Counted from the first letter of the stretch, positions 7,903 through 16,523 are shown. The stretch: DNA of 64,000 nt from Paraconexibacter algicola (GCF_003044185.1 NZ_PYYB01000001.1:62001-126000), one strand, 5' to 3'. Notes: a model not told the origin generated them from the sequence alone. A program made the numbers and translations.

Positions 7903-7908
7903 CGGGCG

Positions 7909-8979
7909 GTGGCCTCGATCCAGCACCGGCGGGCCCTCGCGCAGGGCCTGCACCGCCCCGACGGCGCCGACGTCGCCGCGATCACGCAGCGCCTCCTGGC
8001 CGTCCAGGCGCAGGACTACCGCCAGGCCAAGCTCGCCGTCCGCGCCCGCACCGCCGGCCTGACCGCCGCCGACGTCGACGCCGCCATGGACGACCGCACG
8101 GTCGTCGTCAGCTGGTTCAACCGCGGCACGCTGCACCTCGTCCATCGCGACGACCACGCGTGGCTGCTCGGCCTCACCGCCCCCACGCACGAGCGGCCGC
8201 TGCTCAAGCGCCTCGGCGACTTCGACGTCGGCGCCGACCTCGCGGACACGCTCGTCGACCGGATCGTGACGGTCCTCGCGCAGGACGGCCCGCTGGACCG
8301 TCGCACCCTCGCCGAGCGGCTCGAGGCCGCCCGCCGCCGAGGCGAGGGCCTGAGCGTCGTCCACGCGCTCGGGCTCAGCGGCGCCCGCGGCCTCACCGTC
8401 CGCGGACCGGTGGTCGACGGCCAGCAGCGCTACGCCCTGACTCGCGACTGGCTCGGCACCGAGCCGCCGGCGCCGCTGCAGGGCGCCGAGCGCGACCTGG
8501 CGCTGGCCGAGCTCGCCCGCCGCTACCTGCGCGGGCACGGCCCCGCCGCCGACCGCGACCTCGCCAAGTGGGCCGGCCTGCCGCTGCGCGACGCGCGCGC
8601 CGGCCTCAGCGCGATCGCCGGCGAGCTCGTGCCGACCGACGGCGACCTCGTGGCGCTGCGCGGGGAGGCCGCCGAGATCGAGGCGGCCCCGTCGCGGCTG
8701 CCCGCGCGCCTGCTGCCGATGTGGGACGAGATGACCGTCGGCTACCGCGACCGGGCGCTCCTCCTGCGCGCCGGCGACGAGCACCGCTTCGCCAACCGCA
8801 ACGGGATCGTGCCTGCGATCGTCCTGCACGACGGCCGGGCGGTCGGCGGCTGGTCGCTCGCGCGCGCGAAGGGCGTCACCACCGCGACCGCCGAGCCCTG
8901 GGACGACGGGGGCTTCGGGCGGAGCGTCGGGCGGGCCGTCACGGCCGAGTGCCGGGACGTCACGCGCTTCGAGGGGTGA
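7909..8979 (+). CDS. winged helix DNA-binding domain-containing protein (HTH_42 family)
   Basis: A 356-residue protein of the HTH_42 (PF06224) winged-helix family, widespread in actinobacteria. Seen: LLAVQAQDYRQAKLAVRART near residue 30, VVSWFNRGTLHLVHRDDHAW near residue 65, and a C-terminal LLPMWDEMTVGYRDR segment, all typical of the family. Some members (YcaQ/AlkX) are DNA glycosylases acting on crosslinks or alkylated bases, so a DNA-repair role is possible; this protein's own activity is not shown. The GTG at 7909 follows a TAGGGT -10 by 6 nt, so the mRNA is probably leaderless. The gene stands alone between Nit1C and a Uma2 gene. Confidence 0.85.
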   Translation: MASIQHRRALAQGLHRPDGADVAAITQRLLAVQAQDYRQAKLAVRARTAGLTAADVDAAMDDRTVVVSWFNRGTLHLVHRDDHAWLLGLTAPTHERPLLKRLGDFDVGADLADTLVDRIVTVLAQDGPLDRRTLAERLEAARRRGEGLSVVHALGLSGARGLTVRGPVVDGQQRYALTRDWLGTEPPAPLQGAERDLALAELARRYLRGHGPAADRDLAKWAGLPLRDARAGLSAIAGELVPTDGDLVALRGEAAEIEAAPSRLPARLLPMWDEMTVGYRDRALLLRAGDEHRFANRNGIVPAIVLHDGRAVGGWSLARAKGVTTATAEPWDDGGFGRSVGRAVTAECRDVTRFEG

Positions 8980-9105
8980 CGGCGCGGCACCGGACCGTCA
9001 CCGTCGCGTGACGGGACAGCATCGATCCGGTTGCGCCCAGCGCGCTGCGCGGCGTCGCGCACCACCCTGCGGCGATGCACGGTGACACCAGGCGGCACCT
9101 TTGCG

Positions 9106-9660
9106 ATGCTCCATGAGGCCATGGCCCTCGCGCCCTCCGTCCACCGCTTCACCTCGGCCGAGTACGACGCGCTCATCAGCGCCGGCGCGCTCGACGGGCT
9201 GCGCGTGGAGCTGCTCGACGGGCTCATCGTCGACGTGCCCGACATGAGCCCGCAGGGGGACCTGCACGTCGGGACGGTCCGGGCGTTCACCCGCCTGCTC
9301 GCGGCCCGGGCGGACCTCCTCGTCGTGCAGTCGACCTTCGCCGCCGCCGAAGGGGACATGCCGGAGCCCGACCTGATGCTGGCGTCCACGCCGCAGCTCG
9401 CCCGGCCGACCGCGGGACTGCTCGTGGTCGAGGTCGCGGTCAGCTCGCGAGGGCACGACCTCGCCAAGGCCGCCACGTACGCGCGCGCCGGCGTCCCGCG
9501 CTACTGGGTCGCCGACGCCCGCGCGCGCGAGGTCGTCGAGCACACCGACCCCACCCCCGGCGGCTACCGCTCGGTGACCACGCTCCGTGGCGCGGACGTC
9601 CTCGACGCCCGCGTCGACGGCGTGCCGCCGACGACGGTGGCCGCCGTCCTCCCCGGCTGA
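9106..9660 (+). CDS. Uma2 family endonuclease-like protein
   Basis: A protein of about 184 residues of the Uma2 (DUF820) family, which has a PD-(D/E)XK restriction-endonuclease fold. Seen: the opening FTSAEYDALISAGALDGLRV, then ELLDGLIVD (Glu), MPEPDLMLAS (Asp), LVVEVAVSSRG (Glu) and the terminal YARAGVPRYWVAD, in the family order. The role of Uma2 proteins is mostly unknown although they are very abundant in some bacteria. The start is uncertain: the ATG at 9106 has a weak AGGCGG upstream, and an ATG at 9121 is also possible. It converges on the LysR gene with 11 nt between stops. Confidence 0.85.
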   Translation: MLHEAMALAPSVHRFTSAEYDALISAGALDGLRVELLDGLIVDVPDMSPQGDLHVGTVRAFTRLLAARADLLVVQSTFAAAEGDMPEPDLMLASTPQLARPTAGLLVVEVAVSSRGHDLAKAATYARAGVPRYWVADARAREVVEHTDPTPGGYRSVTTLRGADVLDARVDGVPPTTVAAVLPG

Positions 9661-9671
9661 CCCACCCTCAC

Positions 9672-10586
9672 TCACGCGCGCGCGGGCGCGGCGACCTCCT
9701 CCTCGACGCGCACGTCGCGGACGCTGTCGACGAACGCCCGGGCCAGCAGCGGCTCCGGGTCGCGGTCGGGCCACACGACCCCGATCGCGTGCCGCACGAG
9801 CGGGTCGCGCAGCGGTATCGCCCGGACGCCCTCGGGCAGGCCGAACAGGTGCAGCCAGGTGTGCGGCATGACGCCCGCGGCGAGGCCGTCGCGCACGTGC
9901 GCGTAGAGCGTCGTGATCGAGTTCGTCTCGAGCATCGGCCGCGGCCGGGCGCGCGCCGCGCGGAAGACCGCGTCGAGGATCCGGCGGTGCTGCATGTCCG
10001 GGGACAGCAGGCACAGCCGCTCGCCCGCGACCTCCGCCCAGCCGACCTCGGCCGCCCCGGCGTGCGGGCCGTCCCGCTGCACGAGGTACAGGTAGCGCTC
10101 CTCGTAGAGCCGCCGGGTGCGCACGCCGACCAGCGGCTCGTTGTCCAGGTAGGTGAGCCCGACGTCCAGGCGCGCGTCGCGCAGTCCCTCCTCGATCTGC
10201 CGCGAGGTCATCGACTGGACCGCCAGGTCCAGGTCGGGGTGCGCGCGCAGCAGCGGCGCGGTGAGCAGCGAGACGATCGGCAGCGACGTGGGGATCGCGC
10301 CGATCCGCAGGCGGCCGACGAGCCCGTCGCGCATTACGCGCACGTCGGCGCGCAGCCCCTCGACGTCCGCGAGCAGCCGGTGGGCCCAGGCGAGGATGCG
10401 CTCCCCCTCGGCGGTCAGCCCCTCGTACCGCCGGCCGCGACGCACGAGCGGCACCCCGAGCTCCTCCTCCAGCCGGCGCAGCCCCGCCGAGAGCGTCGGC
10501 TGCGTGACGTGGCAGGCGTCCGCGGCGCGGCCGAAGTGGCGCTCCCGGGCCAGCGCCGAGAGGTACGTGAGCTGCTGGACGAGCAC
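9672..10586 (-). CDS. LysR family regulator of formate dehydrogenase (FdsR-like)
   Basis: A 304-residue LysR-type regulator: an N-terminal winged helix (residues 1-60, with LARERHFGRAADACHVTQPTLSAGLRRLEEEL) and a substrate-binding effector domain (residues about 90-295). It is transcribed away from the formate dehydrogenase operon, which is the usual layout for LysR regulators and their targets (compare FdsR of fds operons). GTG at 10586 is chosen because the similarity begins there; upstream codons overlap the promoter. A CGATAG-N7-CTATCG operator lies 10 bp upstream of its start. Its ligand could be formate or a redox signal; this cannot be read from the sequence. Confidence 0.9.
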   Translation of the reverse strand: MLVQQLTYLSALARERHFGRAADACHVTQPTLSAGLRRLEEELGVPLVRRGRRYEGLTAEGERILAWAHRLLADVEGLRADVRVMRDGLVGRLRIGAIPTSLPIVSLLTAPLLRAHPDLDLAVQSMTSRQIEEGLRDARLDVGLTYLDNEPLVGVRTRRLYEERYLYLVQRDGPHAGAAEVGWAEVAGERLCLLSPDMQHRRILDAVFRAARARPRPMLETNSITTLYAHVRDGLAAGVMPHTWLHLFGLPEGVRAIPLRDPLVRHAIGVVWPDRDPEPLLARAFVDSVRDVRVEEEVAAPARA

Positions 10587-10595
10587 GACCCCGCA

Positions 10596-10614
10596 CGATA
10601 GACGCGCTCTATCG
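10596..10614. promoter_or_regulatory. LysR operator, ATAG-N7-CTAT
   Basis: Perfect inverted repeat CGATAG-N7-CTATCG (19 bp) in the 82-bp gap between the divergent LysR gene and the formate dehydrogenase operon. It fits the T-N11-A rule and the ATAG-N7-CTAT half-site known for OxyR-type LysR regulators. It is the only strong palindrome in the gap. Confidence 0.75.
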
Positions 10615-10668
10615 AAACAGCGGCACTTGCAGTTGCACGAGCACGTATCGCGCGGGAAGCTCAACGGA

Positions 10669-12348
10669 GTGCCCTCCCAGAACCTCGTCGAGCTCGTCCG
10701 CCGACACCACGCCGTCGACGCCCCCACCGTCCTCGACCTCCTCGTGGCCGCCGTCCAGGCCGACGGGGGACCGGTCACCGACGCCACCGTCCGCGACGTC
10801 GCCGCGCGCACCGGCGTCCCCGAGGCGACGGTCCACGGCGTCGCGGGCTTCTACGACGACCTGCTCGTCCCGCGGGGAACGCGCCACGTCCGCGTCTGCA
10901 CCGGGACCGCGTGCTTCGCCGCGACCGGGCACGACCACGTCGACGCCCTCCGCGACGGGCTCGGCGTCGACGTCGGCGCCTGCACCCCCGACGGCGCCAC
11001 CTCGCTGGCGGAGACCGTCTGCCTCGGCTTCTGCCACAGCGCCCCCGCCTTCCGCGACGGCGACACGATCGAGGCCGGGCCCGGCGCCCTGGACCGCGTC
11101 CTGGCGGACGCGAGCCGCGACGCTCCCGAACCGGCGGTCCGCAGCCTCCTGCCGCAGCCCGTCCTGACCCGGGACGGCGACTGGTCGGGCCTGCGGCACG
11201 TGCTCGGCACCGCGATCACGCCCGAGCAGCTGCTCGACACCGTCGAGGACGCCGGGCTGACCGGCCGCGGCGGCGCCGCCTTCCGCACCGGCTCCAAGTG
11301 GCGGTTCGCGCGCGAGGCCGATTCGCCGACCGGTCAGAAGTTCATCGTCGTCAACGGCGACGAGGGCGACCCCGGCTCCTACATCGACAAGCACCTCATG
11401 GAGCGCAACCCGCAGCTGCTCCTGGAGGGCATGGCGCTCGCCGGCTACGCGGTCGGCGCCGACCACGGCTTCGTGCTCGTGCGCAGCGAGTACCCGCTGA
11501 GCAAGCCCGCACTGGAGGCGGCCGCCGACGAGGCGCGCGCCGCCGGCCTGCTCGGCGACGACGTGCTCGGCAGCGGCTTCGCGTTCGACGTCACGATCGT
11601 CGAGGGCGCCGGCTCGTACGTGGTCGGCGAGGAGACCGCGCTGCTCGCCTGCCTGCAGGGACTGCGCGGCACCGTCTCCGCCCGCCCCCCGTTCCCCGCC
11701 CAGAAGGGGCTCTTCGGCCTGCCGACCGTCGTCAACAACGTCGAGACGCTCAGCAACGTGCCGGTGATCGCCGCCTGCGGCGCCGACGCCTACCGGGCGC
11801 TCAGCCCCGACAGCGAGACCGCCGGCAGCAAGCTCGTCTGCTTCAACGAGCGGTTCCGCACCCCGGGCGTCGTCGAGGTCCCGTTCGGCATGACCGTCCG
11901 CGAGCTCTGCGAGGACGTCGGCGGCGGCCTGCGTGACGGCCACACGATCAAGGCCGTGCAGATCGGCGGCCCCCTGGGCGGCATCCTCCCCGCGTCGCTG
12001 CTGGACACCCGCTTCGACCTCGACGCGCTCCCCGAGGTCGGCTGCATGGTCGGGCACGGCTCGCTGCTGGCGTTCGACGAGACGACCGACATGCGCGAGG
12101 TCGCCCGCCACCTGCTGCGCTTCGGGGCGCACGAGTCCTGCGGCACCTGCTTCCCGTGCCGGATCGGCCTGCAACGCGCCTACGAGGAGTTCTCCGTGCC
12201 CGGACGACCCCCGATCGACCGCGCCCGGCTGGAGGCGCTGCTCGAGGCGCTCGACGTCGGCAGCCTCTGCGCCCACGGCGGCGGGATGCCCGCACCGCTG
12301 CGCTCGCTGATCGAGCACTTCCCCGACGAGCTGGGGCTCGACGCATGA
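10669..12348 (+). CDS. NAD-dependent formate dehydrogenase, fused gamma/beta (NuoE-NuoF-like) subunit
   Basis: This 559-residue diaphorase subunit of a soluble formate dehydrogenase joins two normally separate chains. Residues 1-150 are NuoE/FdsG-like with [2Fe-2S] ligands C77, C82, C118 and C122. Residues about 170-555 are NuoF/FdsB-like: FMN motif GLTGRGGAAF, NAD motif YVVGEETALL, and [4Fe-4S] motif ESCGTCFPCR plus the cysteine in GSLCAHGGG. It passes electrons from formate oxidation to NAD+. GTG at 10669 is the best start; GGAAG lies 11 nt upstream. It overlaps the next gene as ATGA (12345-12348). Expression is probably controlled by the divergent LysR protein. Confidence 0.9.
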   Translation: MPSQNLVELVRRHHAVDAPTVLDLLVAAVQADGGPVTDATVRDVAARTGVPEATVHGVAGFYDDLLVPRGTRHVRVCTGTACFAATGHDHVDALRDGLGVDVGACTPDGATSLAETVCLGFCHSAPAFRDGDTIEAGPGALDRVLADASRDAPEPAVRSLLPQPVLTRDGDWSGLRHVLGTAITPEQLLDTVEDAGLTGRGGAAFRTGSKWRFAREADSPTGQKFIVVNGDEGDPGSYIDKHLMERNPQLLLEGMALAGYAVGADHGFVLVRSEYPLSKPALEAAADEARAAGLLGDDVLGSGFAFDVTIVEGAGSYVVGEETALLACLQGLRGTVSARPPFPAQKGLFGLPTVVNNVETLSNVPVIAACGADAYRALSPDSETAGSKLVCFNERFRTPGVVEVPFGMTVRELCEDVGGGLRDGHTIKAVQIGGPLGGILPASLLDTRFDLDALPEVGCMVGHGSLLAFDETTDMREVARHLLRFGAHESCGTCFPCRIGLQRAYEEFSVPGRPPIDRARLEALLEALDVGSLCAHGGGMPAPLRSLIEHFPDELGLDA

Positions 12349-13001
12349 CCCGCCTGACCGTCGACGGCACCGAGATCGAGGTCGCCGACGGCGCGACCGT
12401 GCTGGAGGCCGCGCGCGCCGCCGCCCACGACGTGCCCGTCCTGTGCTTCGACGAGCGGATGGACCCGTTCGGCGCCTGCCGCGTCTGCCTCGTCGGGGTC
12501 CAGGGCGAGGACGGCACGGTCGACGTCGTCCCGTCCTGCACGACGATCGCCAAGGACGGCATGGCCGTCCACACCCGCGACGAGCGCGCCCGCCGCGTCG
12601 CCGGCGCGGTCGTGGAGCTCGTGCTCTCCGAGCTGCCCGTCGCGCCCGCCGCGCACACCGAGCTCGCCGCGGTCGCCCGCGAGCTCGGCGTCACCACGAC
12701 GCGCTGGCCCGGCGAGCAGCGCGCGGTGCGCCACGAGACCGACCACCCGTACCTCGCGCTGCGCCACGAGCTCTGCATCAGCTGCGCCCGCTGCGTGCGC
12801 GCCTGCGACGAGGTCCAGGGCACGTTCGCCCTGACGCTCACCGGTCGCGGGTTCCACACCGACATCAGCGCCGGGATCGACGAGGGCTTCCGCGCCTCGG
12901 CCTGCGTGTCGTGCGGCGCCTGCGCCGACACCTGCCCCACCGACGCGATCACCGAGCTGTCCCTGCTCGACCTCGCCACCGCCCAGGAGGCCACCGCATG
13001 A
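12345..13001 (+). CDS. formate dehydrogenase iron-sulfur subunit (NuoG/FdsA N-terminal domain)
   Basis: A 218-residue electron-transfer protein equal to the N-terminal domain of NuoG or FdsA but encoded alone. A [2Fe-2S] ferredoxin fold uses C34, C45, C48 and C65 (C-x10-C-x2-C-x16-C). Two [4Fe-4S] sites follow: C144, C147, C150, C154 and C187, C190, C193, C197. The His-Cys3 cluster normally found between them (H-P-L-D-C-x2-C pattern) is missing; the region around residues 95-115 has no cysteine. It would link the catalytic subunit to the NuoEF-like subunit. Both ends overlap neighbours as ATGA, so the three genes are one translational unit. Confidence 0.9.
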   Translation: MTRLTVDGTEIEVADGATVLEAARAAAHDVPVLCFDERMDPFGACRVCLVGVQGEDGTVDVVPSCTTIAKDGMAVHTRDERARRVAGAVVELVLSELPVAPAAHTELAAVARELGVTTTRWPGEQRAVRHETDHPYLALRHELCISCARCVRACDEVQGTFALTLTGRGFHTDISAGIDEGFRASACVSCGACADTCPTDAITELSLLDLATAQEATA

Positions 13002-15091
13002 GCCGCTTCGCCGACACCGTCACGACCACCTGCGGCTACTGCGGCGTGGGCTGCCGCCTGGAGGCGCACGTCGTCGACGACCACGTCGTGTCGATCACCC
13101 CCGCGCACGACGGTCCCGCCAACGAGGGCCACACGTGCCTGAAGGGACGCTTCGCGCACCGCTTCAGCCGCCACCGCGAACGGCTCACCACGCCGCTGAT
13201 CCGCGACCGCCGCGGCGGCGAGCTGCGACCGGCGAGCTGGGAGGAGGCGACCGACCTGATCGTCTCCCGGCTCACCGCGATCAAGGAGCAGAGCGGCCCC
13301 GACGCGATCGCCGCCCTGGCCTCCTCGCGCGGCACCAACGAGGACTGCTGGGTGCTGCAGCGCCTGGTCCGTGCCGCGATCGGGACCAACAACGTCGACA
13401 ACTGCTCGCGCGTCTGCCACTCCCCCACCTCCTACGCGATGCGCCGCACGCTCGGGCTCTCGGGCGCCACCGGCTCGTTCTCCGACATCGACCACGCCGA
13501 CGCGGCGATCCTCGTCGGCGCGAACCCGACCGAGGGGCACCCGGTCGTCGGGGCGCGGATCAAGCAGGCCGCGCTGCGCGGCATGCAGCTCGTGGTCATC
13601 GACCCGCGCACGATCGAGCTCGTCGACCACGCCGCCCTGCACCTCGCCCCGCGGCCGGGCACGAACGCCGCGGTCATGCTCGGCCTCGCCCACGTCCTGC
13701 ACCGCGACGGGTACGTCGACCACGACTTCGTCGGCGCGCGCACCGAGGGCCTCGACGAGCTCGTCGCGCTGCTGGCCGACTACGACCCCGCGGAGGTCGA
13801 GCGGATCACCGGCGTGCCCGCCGCCGACCTCGAGCGCGCCGCCCGGATCTACGGCGACGCCGCGGAGGCCTCGATCATGTGGGGCCTGGGCGTGACCGAG
13901 CACCGCTACGGCAGCGAGGTCGTGCAGCTGATCTGCAACCTCGGGCTGATGACCGGCAAGGTCGGCCGGCGCGGCTCGGCGCTGCTGCCGCTGCGCGGCC
14001 AGAACAACGTGCAGGGCTCCTCGGACATGGGCGCGCTGCCGGACACGTACTCCGACTACCGCCCGGTCGACGACGAGCCGACCGCGCGCGCGTTCGAGGC
14101 CCGGTGGGGCGTGCCGCTTTCGCGCCGCCGCGGCCTGACGATCCCGCAGATGTTCGACGCGGCGATCGCCGGGGACCTGCGCGCGATGTACATCTTCGGC
14201 GAGGACGTCGCGCAGACCGACCCGAACACCGCGCACGTGATCCACGCGCTCGAGTCGCTGGAGTTCGTCGTCGCCCAGGACATCTTCGAGACGGAGACGA
14301 CCCGCTACGCCGACGTCGTCCTGCCCGCCTCCTCGTTCCTGGAGAAGACCGGCACGTTCACCAACGCGGAGCGCCGCGTGCAGCTGGTGGGCGCGGCGAT
14401 CACCCCGCCCGGGGACGCGCGCACGGACTTCGACATCATCACCGGCCTGTCACGGGCGCTGGGGCACGACATGGGCCTGGCGACCCCGGCGGACGCGATG
14501 GACGAGATCGCCGCGCTGACCCCGAACTTCCGCGGCATCAGCCACGCCCGGGTCGGGCGCACCGGCCTGCAGTGGCCGGTCGCCGCCGACGGCACGGACT
14601 CCCCGACGCTGTACGAGACCGCGTTCGTCCGCGAGGGCGGCCGCGGCCTGTTCGCCGCGCTCCCGTACCACGAGCCCGGCGACGCCCCCGACGCGGAGTT
14701 CCCGCTGGTGCTGATCACCGGCCGGCGGCTGCAGCACTACAACGCGGGCACGATGACGCGCCGGACCGGCAACCTCGAGCTGCTGGACGGCGACTGGCTG
14801 GAGGTCCACCCCGACGACGCCGCGCGGCTTGGCGTGCGCGACGGGCAGCGCGTGGAGGTCCGCTCGCGCGTCGGGCGGATCGAGATCGACGTGCGCGTGA
14901 CCGAGCGCATCGAGCCGGGGAACGTCTTCACCGCCTTCCACTTCCCGGAGATCCGCACGAACCTGCTCGTCGGCAACTCGGCGGACGTCAACACCTCCTG
15001 CCCGGAGTACAAGGTCGTCGCGGTCGCCGTGACCCCGTTCGGGGAGGAGCCGGCCGCCCGGCCCGTCCTCGGCACGCCCGCCGCCGCGTGA
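12998..15091 (+). CDS. fdhA: formate dehydrogenase catalytic (molybdopterin) subunit
   Basis: A 697-residue molybdopterin oxidoreductase that oxidises formate to CO2 at a bis-MGD cofactor. Residues 1-60 hold a [4Fe-4S] site (C12, C15, C19, C47). The metal-binding residue is C140, followed by H141, in the segment DNCSRVCHSPT, so this is a cysteine, not a selenocysteine, enzyme. MGD-binding segments include ILVGANPTEGHPV and MWGLGVTEHRYG. A C-terminal MopB domain carries TGRRLQHYNAGTMTRR. In Fds-type enzymes this chain is usually fused to the ferredoxin domain encoded here by the preceding gene. The stop overlaps the FdhD start region (GTGATG), keeping the operon tight. Confidence 0.94.
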   Translation: MSRFADTVTTTCGYCGVGCRLEAHVVDDHVVSITPAHDGPANEGHTCLKGRFAHRFSRHRERLTTPLIRDRRGGELRPASWEEATDLIVSRLTAIKEQSGPDAIAALASSRGTNEDCWVLQRLVRAAIGTNNVDNCSRVCHSPTSYAMRRTLGLSGATGSFSDIDHADAAILVGANPTEGHPVVGARIKQAALRGMQLVVIDPRTIELVDHAALHLAPRPGTNAAVMLGLAHVLHRDGYVDHDFVGARTEGLDELVALLADYDPAEVERITGVPAADLERAARIYGDAAEASIMWGLGVTEHRYGSEVVQLICNLGLMTGKVGRRGSALLPLRGQNNVQGSSDMGALPDTYSDYRPVDDEPTARAFEARWGVPLSRRRGLTIPQMFDAAIAGDLRAMYIFGEDVAQTDPNTAHVIHALESLEFVVAQDIFETETTRYADVVLPASSFLEKTGTFTNAERRVQLVGAAITPPGDARTDFDIITGLSRALGHDMGLATPADAMDEIAALTPNFRGISHARVGRTGLQWPVAADGTDSPTLYETAFVREGGRGLFAALPYHEPGDAPDAEFPLVLITGRRLQHYNAGTMTRRTGNLELLDGDWLEVHPDDAARLGVRDGQRVEVRSRVGRIEIDVRVTERIEPGNVFTAFHFPEIRTNLLVGNSADVNTSCPEYKVVAVAVTPFGEEPAARPVLGTPAAA

Positions 15092-15873
15092 TGTCCGGCC
15101 CGCTGGTCCCCGACGTCGCCGTCGCGCACAGCGTCGCGACCGTCGCGCGTGACGGCGGGCGCGACGAGGTCGCCGTCGAGGAGCCGCTGGAGATCCGCGT
15201 GGACGACCGGCCGCTGGTCGTGACGATGCGCACCCCGGGCCACGACGAGGAGCTCGCGCTGGGCTTCCTGCACGGCGAGGGCCTGATCGACGCGCCCCGG
15301 GCGGCGGGCCCGACCGCGGACCTCGCCGCGAACACGGTCGTCGTCGACGGGCCGCTCCTGCGCGACCCCGGCGCCCGGTCGTTCTTCACCACGTCGTCGT
15401 GCGGGGTCTGCGGCAAGGGCGCGCTGGAGGAGGTCGCGGTGCACGCCCCGGCGCTGCCGACCGGCGGCCCGCGGGTGTCGCGCGCGCTGCTGGCCGCGCT
15501 GCCGGACCGCCTGCGCCAGCCGGGCTTCCGGCGCACGGGCGGCATGCACGCCACGGGCCTCTTCGACGCCGACGGCCGGCTGCTGCTCCTGCGCGAGGAC
15601 GTCGGCCGCCACAACGCGATGGACAAGGTGATCGGGCGCGCGCTGCTCGACGGGCTGCTGCCGCTGCACGACCACCTCCTGTGCGTCAGCGGGCGGCTGT
15701 CCTTCGAGCTCGTGCAGAAGGCCGCCGTCGCCGGGGCCCCGGTGCTCGTCGGGGTCGGTGCGCCGACCTCGCTGGCGGTCGCCCTGGCCGCCGACCGCGG
15801 GATGACGCTGTGCGGGTTCGCGCGCGGCGACGCGGTCGCCGTCTACGCGGACCCGGGGCGCGTCGTCGACTGA
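15091..15873 (+). CDS. fdhD: formate dehydrogenase accessory sulfurtransferase FdhD
   Basis: A 260-residue FdhD homologue. The sulfur-carrying CxxC pair is C104 and C107 (TTSSCGVCGKG), and the conserved LLREDVGRHNAMDK and LCVSGRLSFELVQKA segments are present. FdhD transfers sulfur from a cysteine desulfurase to the molybdenum cofactor and is needed for active formate dehydrogenase. ATG at 15091 shares its A with the TGA of the catalytic subunit. It is the last gene of the operon and converges on a Usp-like gene 20 nt downstream. Confidence 0.94.
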   Translation: MSGPLVPDVAVAHSVATVARDGGRDEVAVEEPLEIRVDDRPLVVTMRTPGHDEELALGFLHGEGLIDAPRAAGPTADLAANTVVVDGPLLRDPGARSFFTTSSCGVCGKGALEEVAVHAPALPTGGPRVSRALLAALPDRLRQPGFRRTGGMHATGLFDADGRLLLLREDVGRHNAMDKVIGRALLDGLLPLHDHLLCVSGRLSFELVQKAAVAGAPVLVGVGAPTSLAVALAADRGMTLCGFARGDAVAVYADPGRVVD

Positions 15874-15893
15874 CGCGCCCCCGGCCGGGCCGC

Positions 15894-16334
15894 TCAGGCC
15901 AGGACGAGTCCCGCCTGCGAGACGAGGTGCGTGACCGGCACCCCGTAGGTCGCGCGGAGCCGCTCGACGAGGCCGCGCTCCATCCAGTTCGACGCGCCGG
16001 GCGGGTGCGTGGACACGAGGATCTCGGTGGCGGGCCGCAGCGCCAGCGCGTCGGCGACCGCGAGGAACGGGTCGGCGTCGCCGACCTCGCCGGCCGCCTG
16101 GATGCCCCGCTGACGCAGGACCGCGACGACCTCCTCGAGCCGTCCCTGCGCCTGCAGGAGCGCCCCGTCCACGTCGGAGAAGGCGTGGCGCAGCCGGCTG
16201 TTCAGCGCGGGCGCGACGATCCGGACGTCCGCGGCCGGCGCGCGCTCGACGCGATCGTGGATCACGTCGACGAGGCCGGGACACGGACACGTGCGGTTGG
16301 CGACGACCAGGATCTGCGCGGTGGTGGGTCCCAT
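15894..16334 (-). CDS. small Usp-like alpha/beta protein
   Basis: A 146-residue soluble protein with alternating strands and helices: ILVVANRTCPCPGLVDVI at the N-terminus, VRIVAPALNSRL, a long helix near residues 60-85, EILVSTHPPGASNWMERGLV and a closing TYGVPVTHLV. The order resembles a universal stress protein (adenine nucleotide alpha-hydrolase fold), though the usual G-x2-G-x9-GS nucleotide motif is only partly matched. ATG at 16334 has GAGGAG 6 nt upstream. No operon partner. The molecular role is unknown. Confidence 0.75.
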   Translation of the reverse strand: MGPTTAQILVVANRTCPCPGLVDVIHDRVERAPAADVRIVAPALNSRLRHAFSDVDGALLQAQGRLEEVVAVLRQRGIQAAGEVGDADPFLAVADALALRPATEILVSTHPPGASNWMERGLVERLRATYGVPVTHLVSQAGLVLA

Positions 16335-16442
16335 CAGGTGCTCCTCGCGGTTCGGGGTTGAGACGAGTCTGCGCCCCGCTCCTTGCCGGACGGTGAACAG
16401 GAGATGACGGTTCGCGTTCGGCGGCGTCCACGCCCCGCGCTC

Positions 16443-16453
16443 GACCGCCGGTC
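16443..16453 (+). promoter_or_regulatory. GACCGCCGGTC box
   Basis: Exact copy of the recurring box, 70 bp upstream of the small gene at 16524 and 108 bp upstream of the divergent Usp-like gene. Confidence 0.45.
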
Positions 16454-16523
16454 GGGGCGCCCCGGCCCCGTCCGGTCCCGGCGGGCCATTCACCGCAGCG
16501 GGCGCGACGCCGACCATCCGAGC

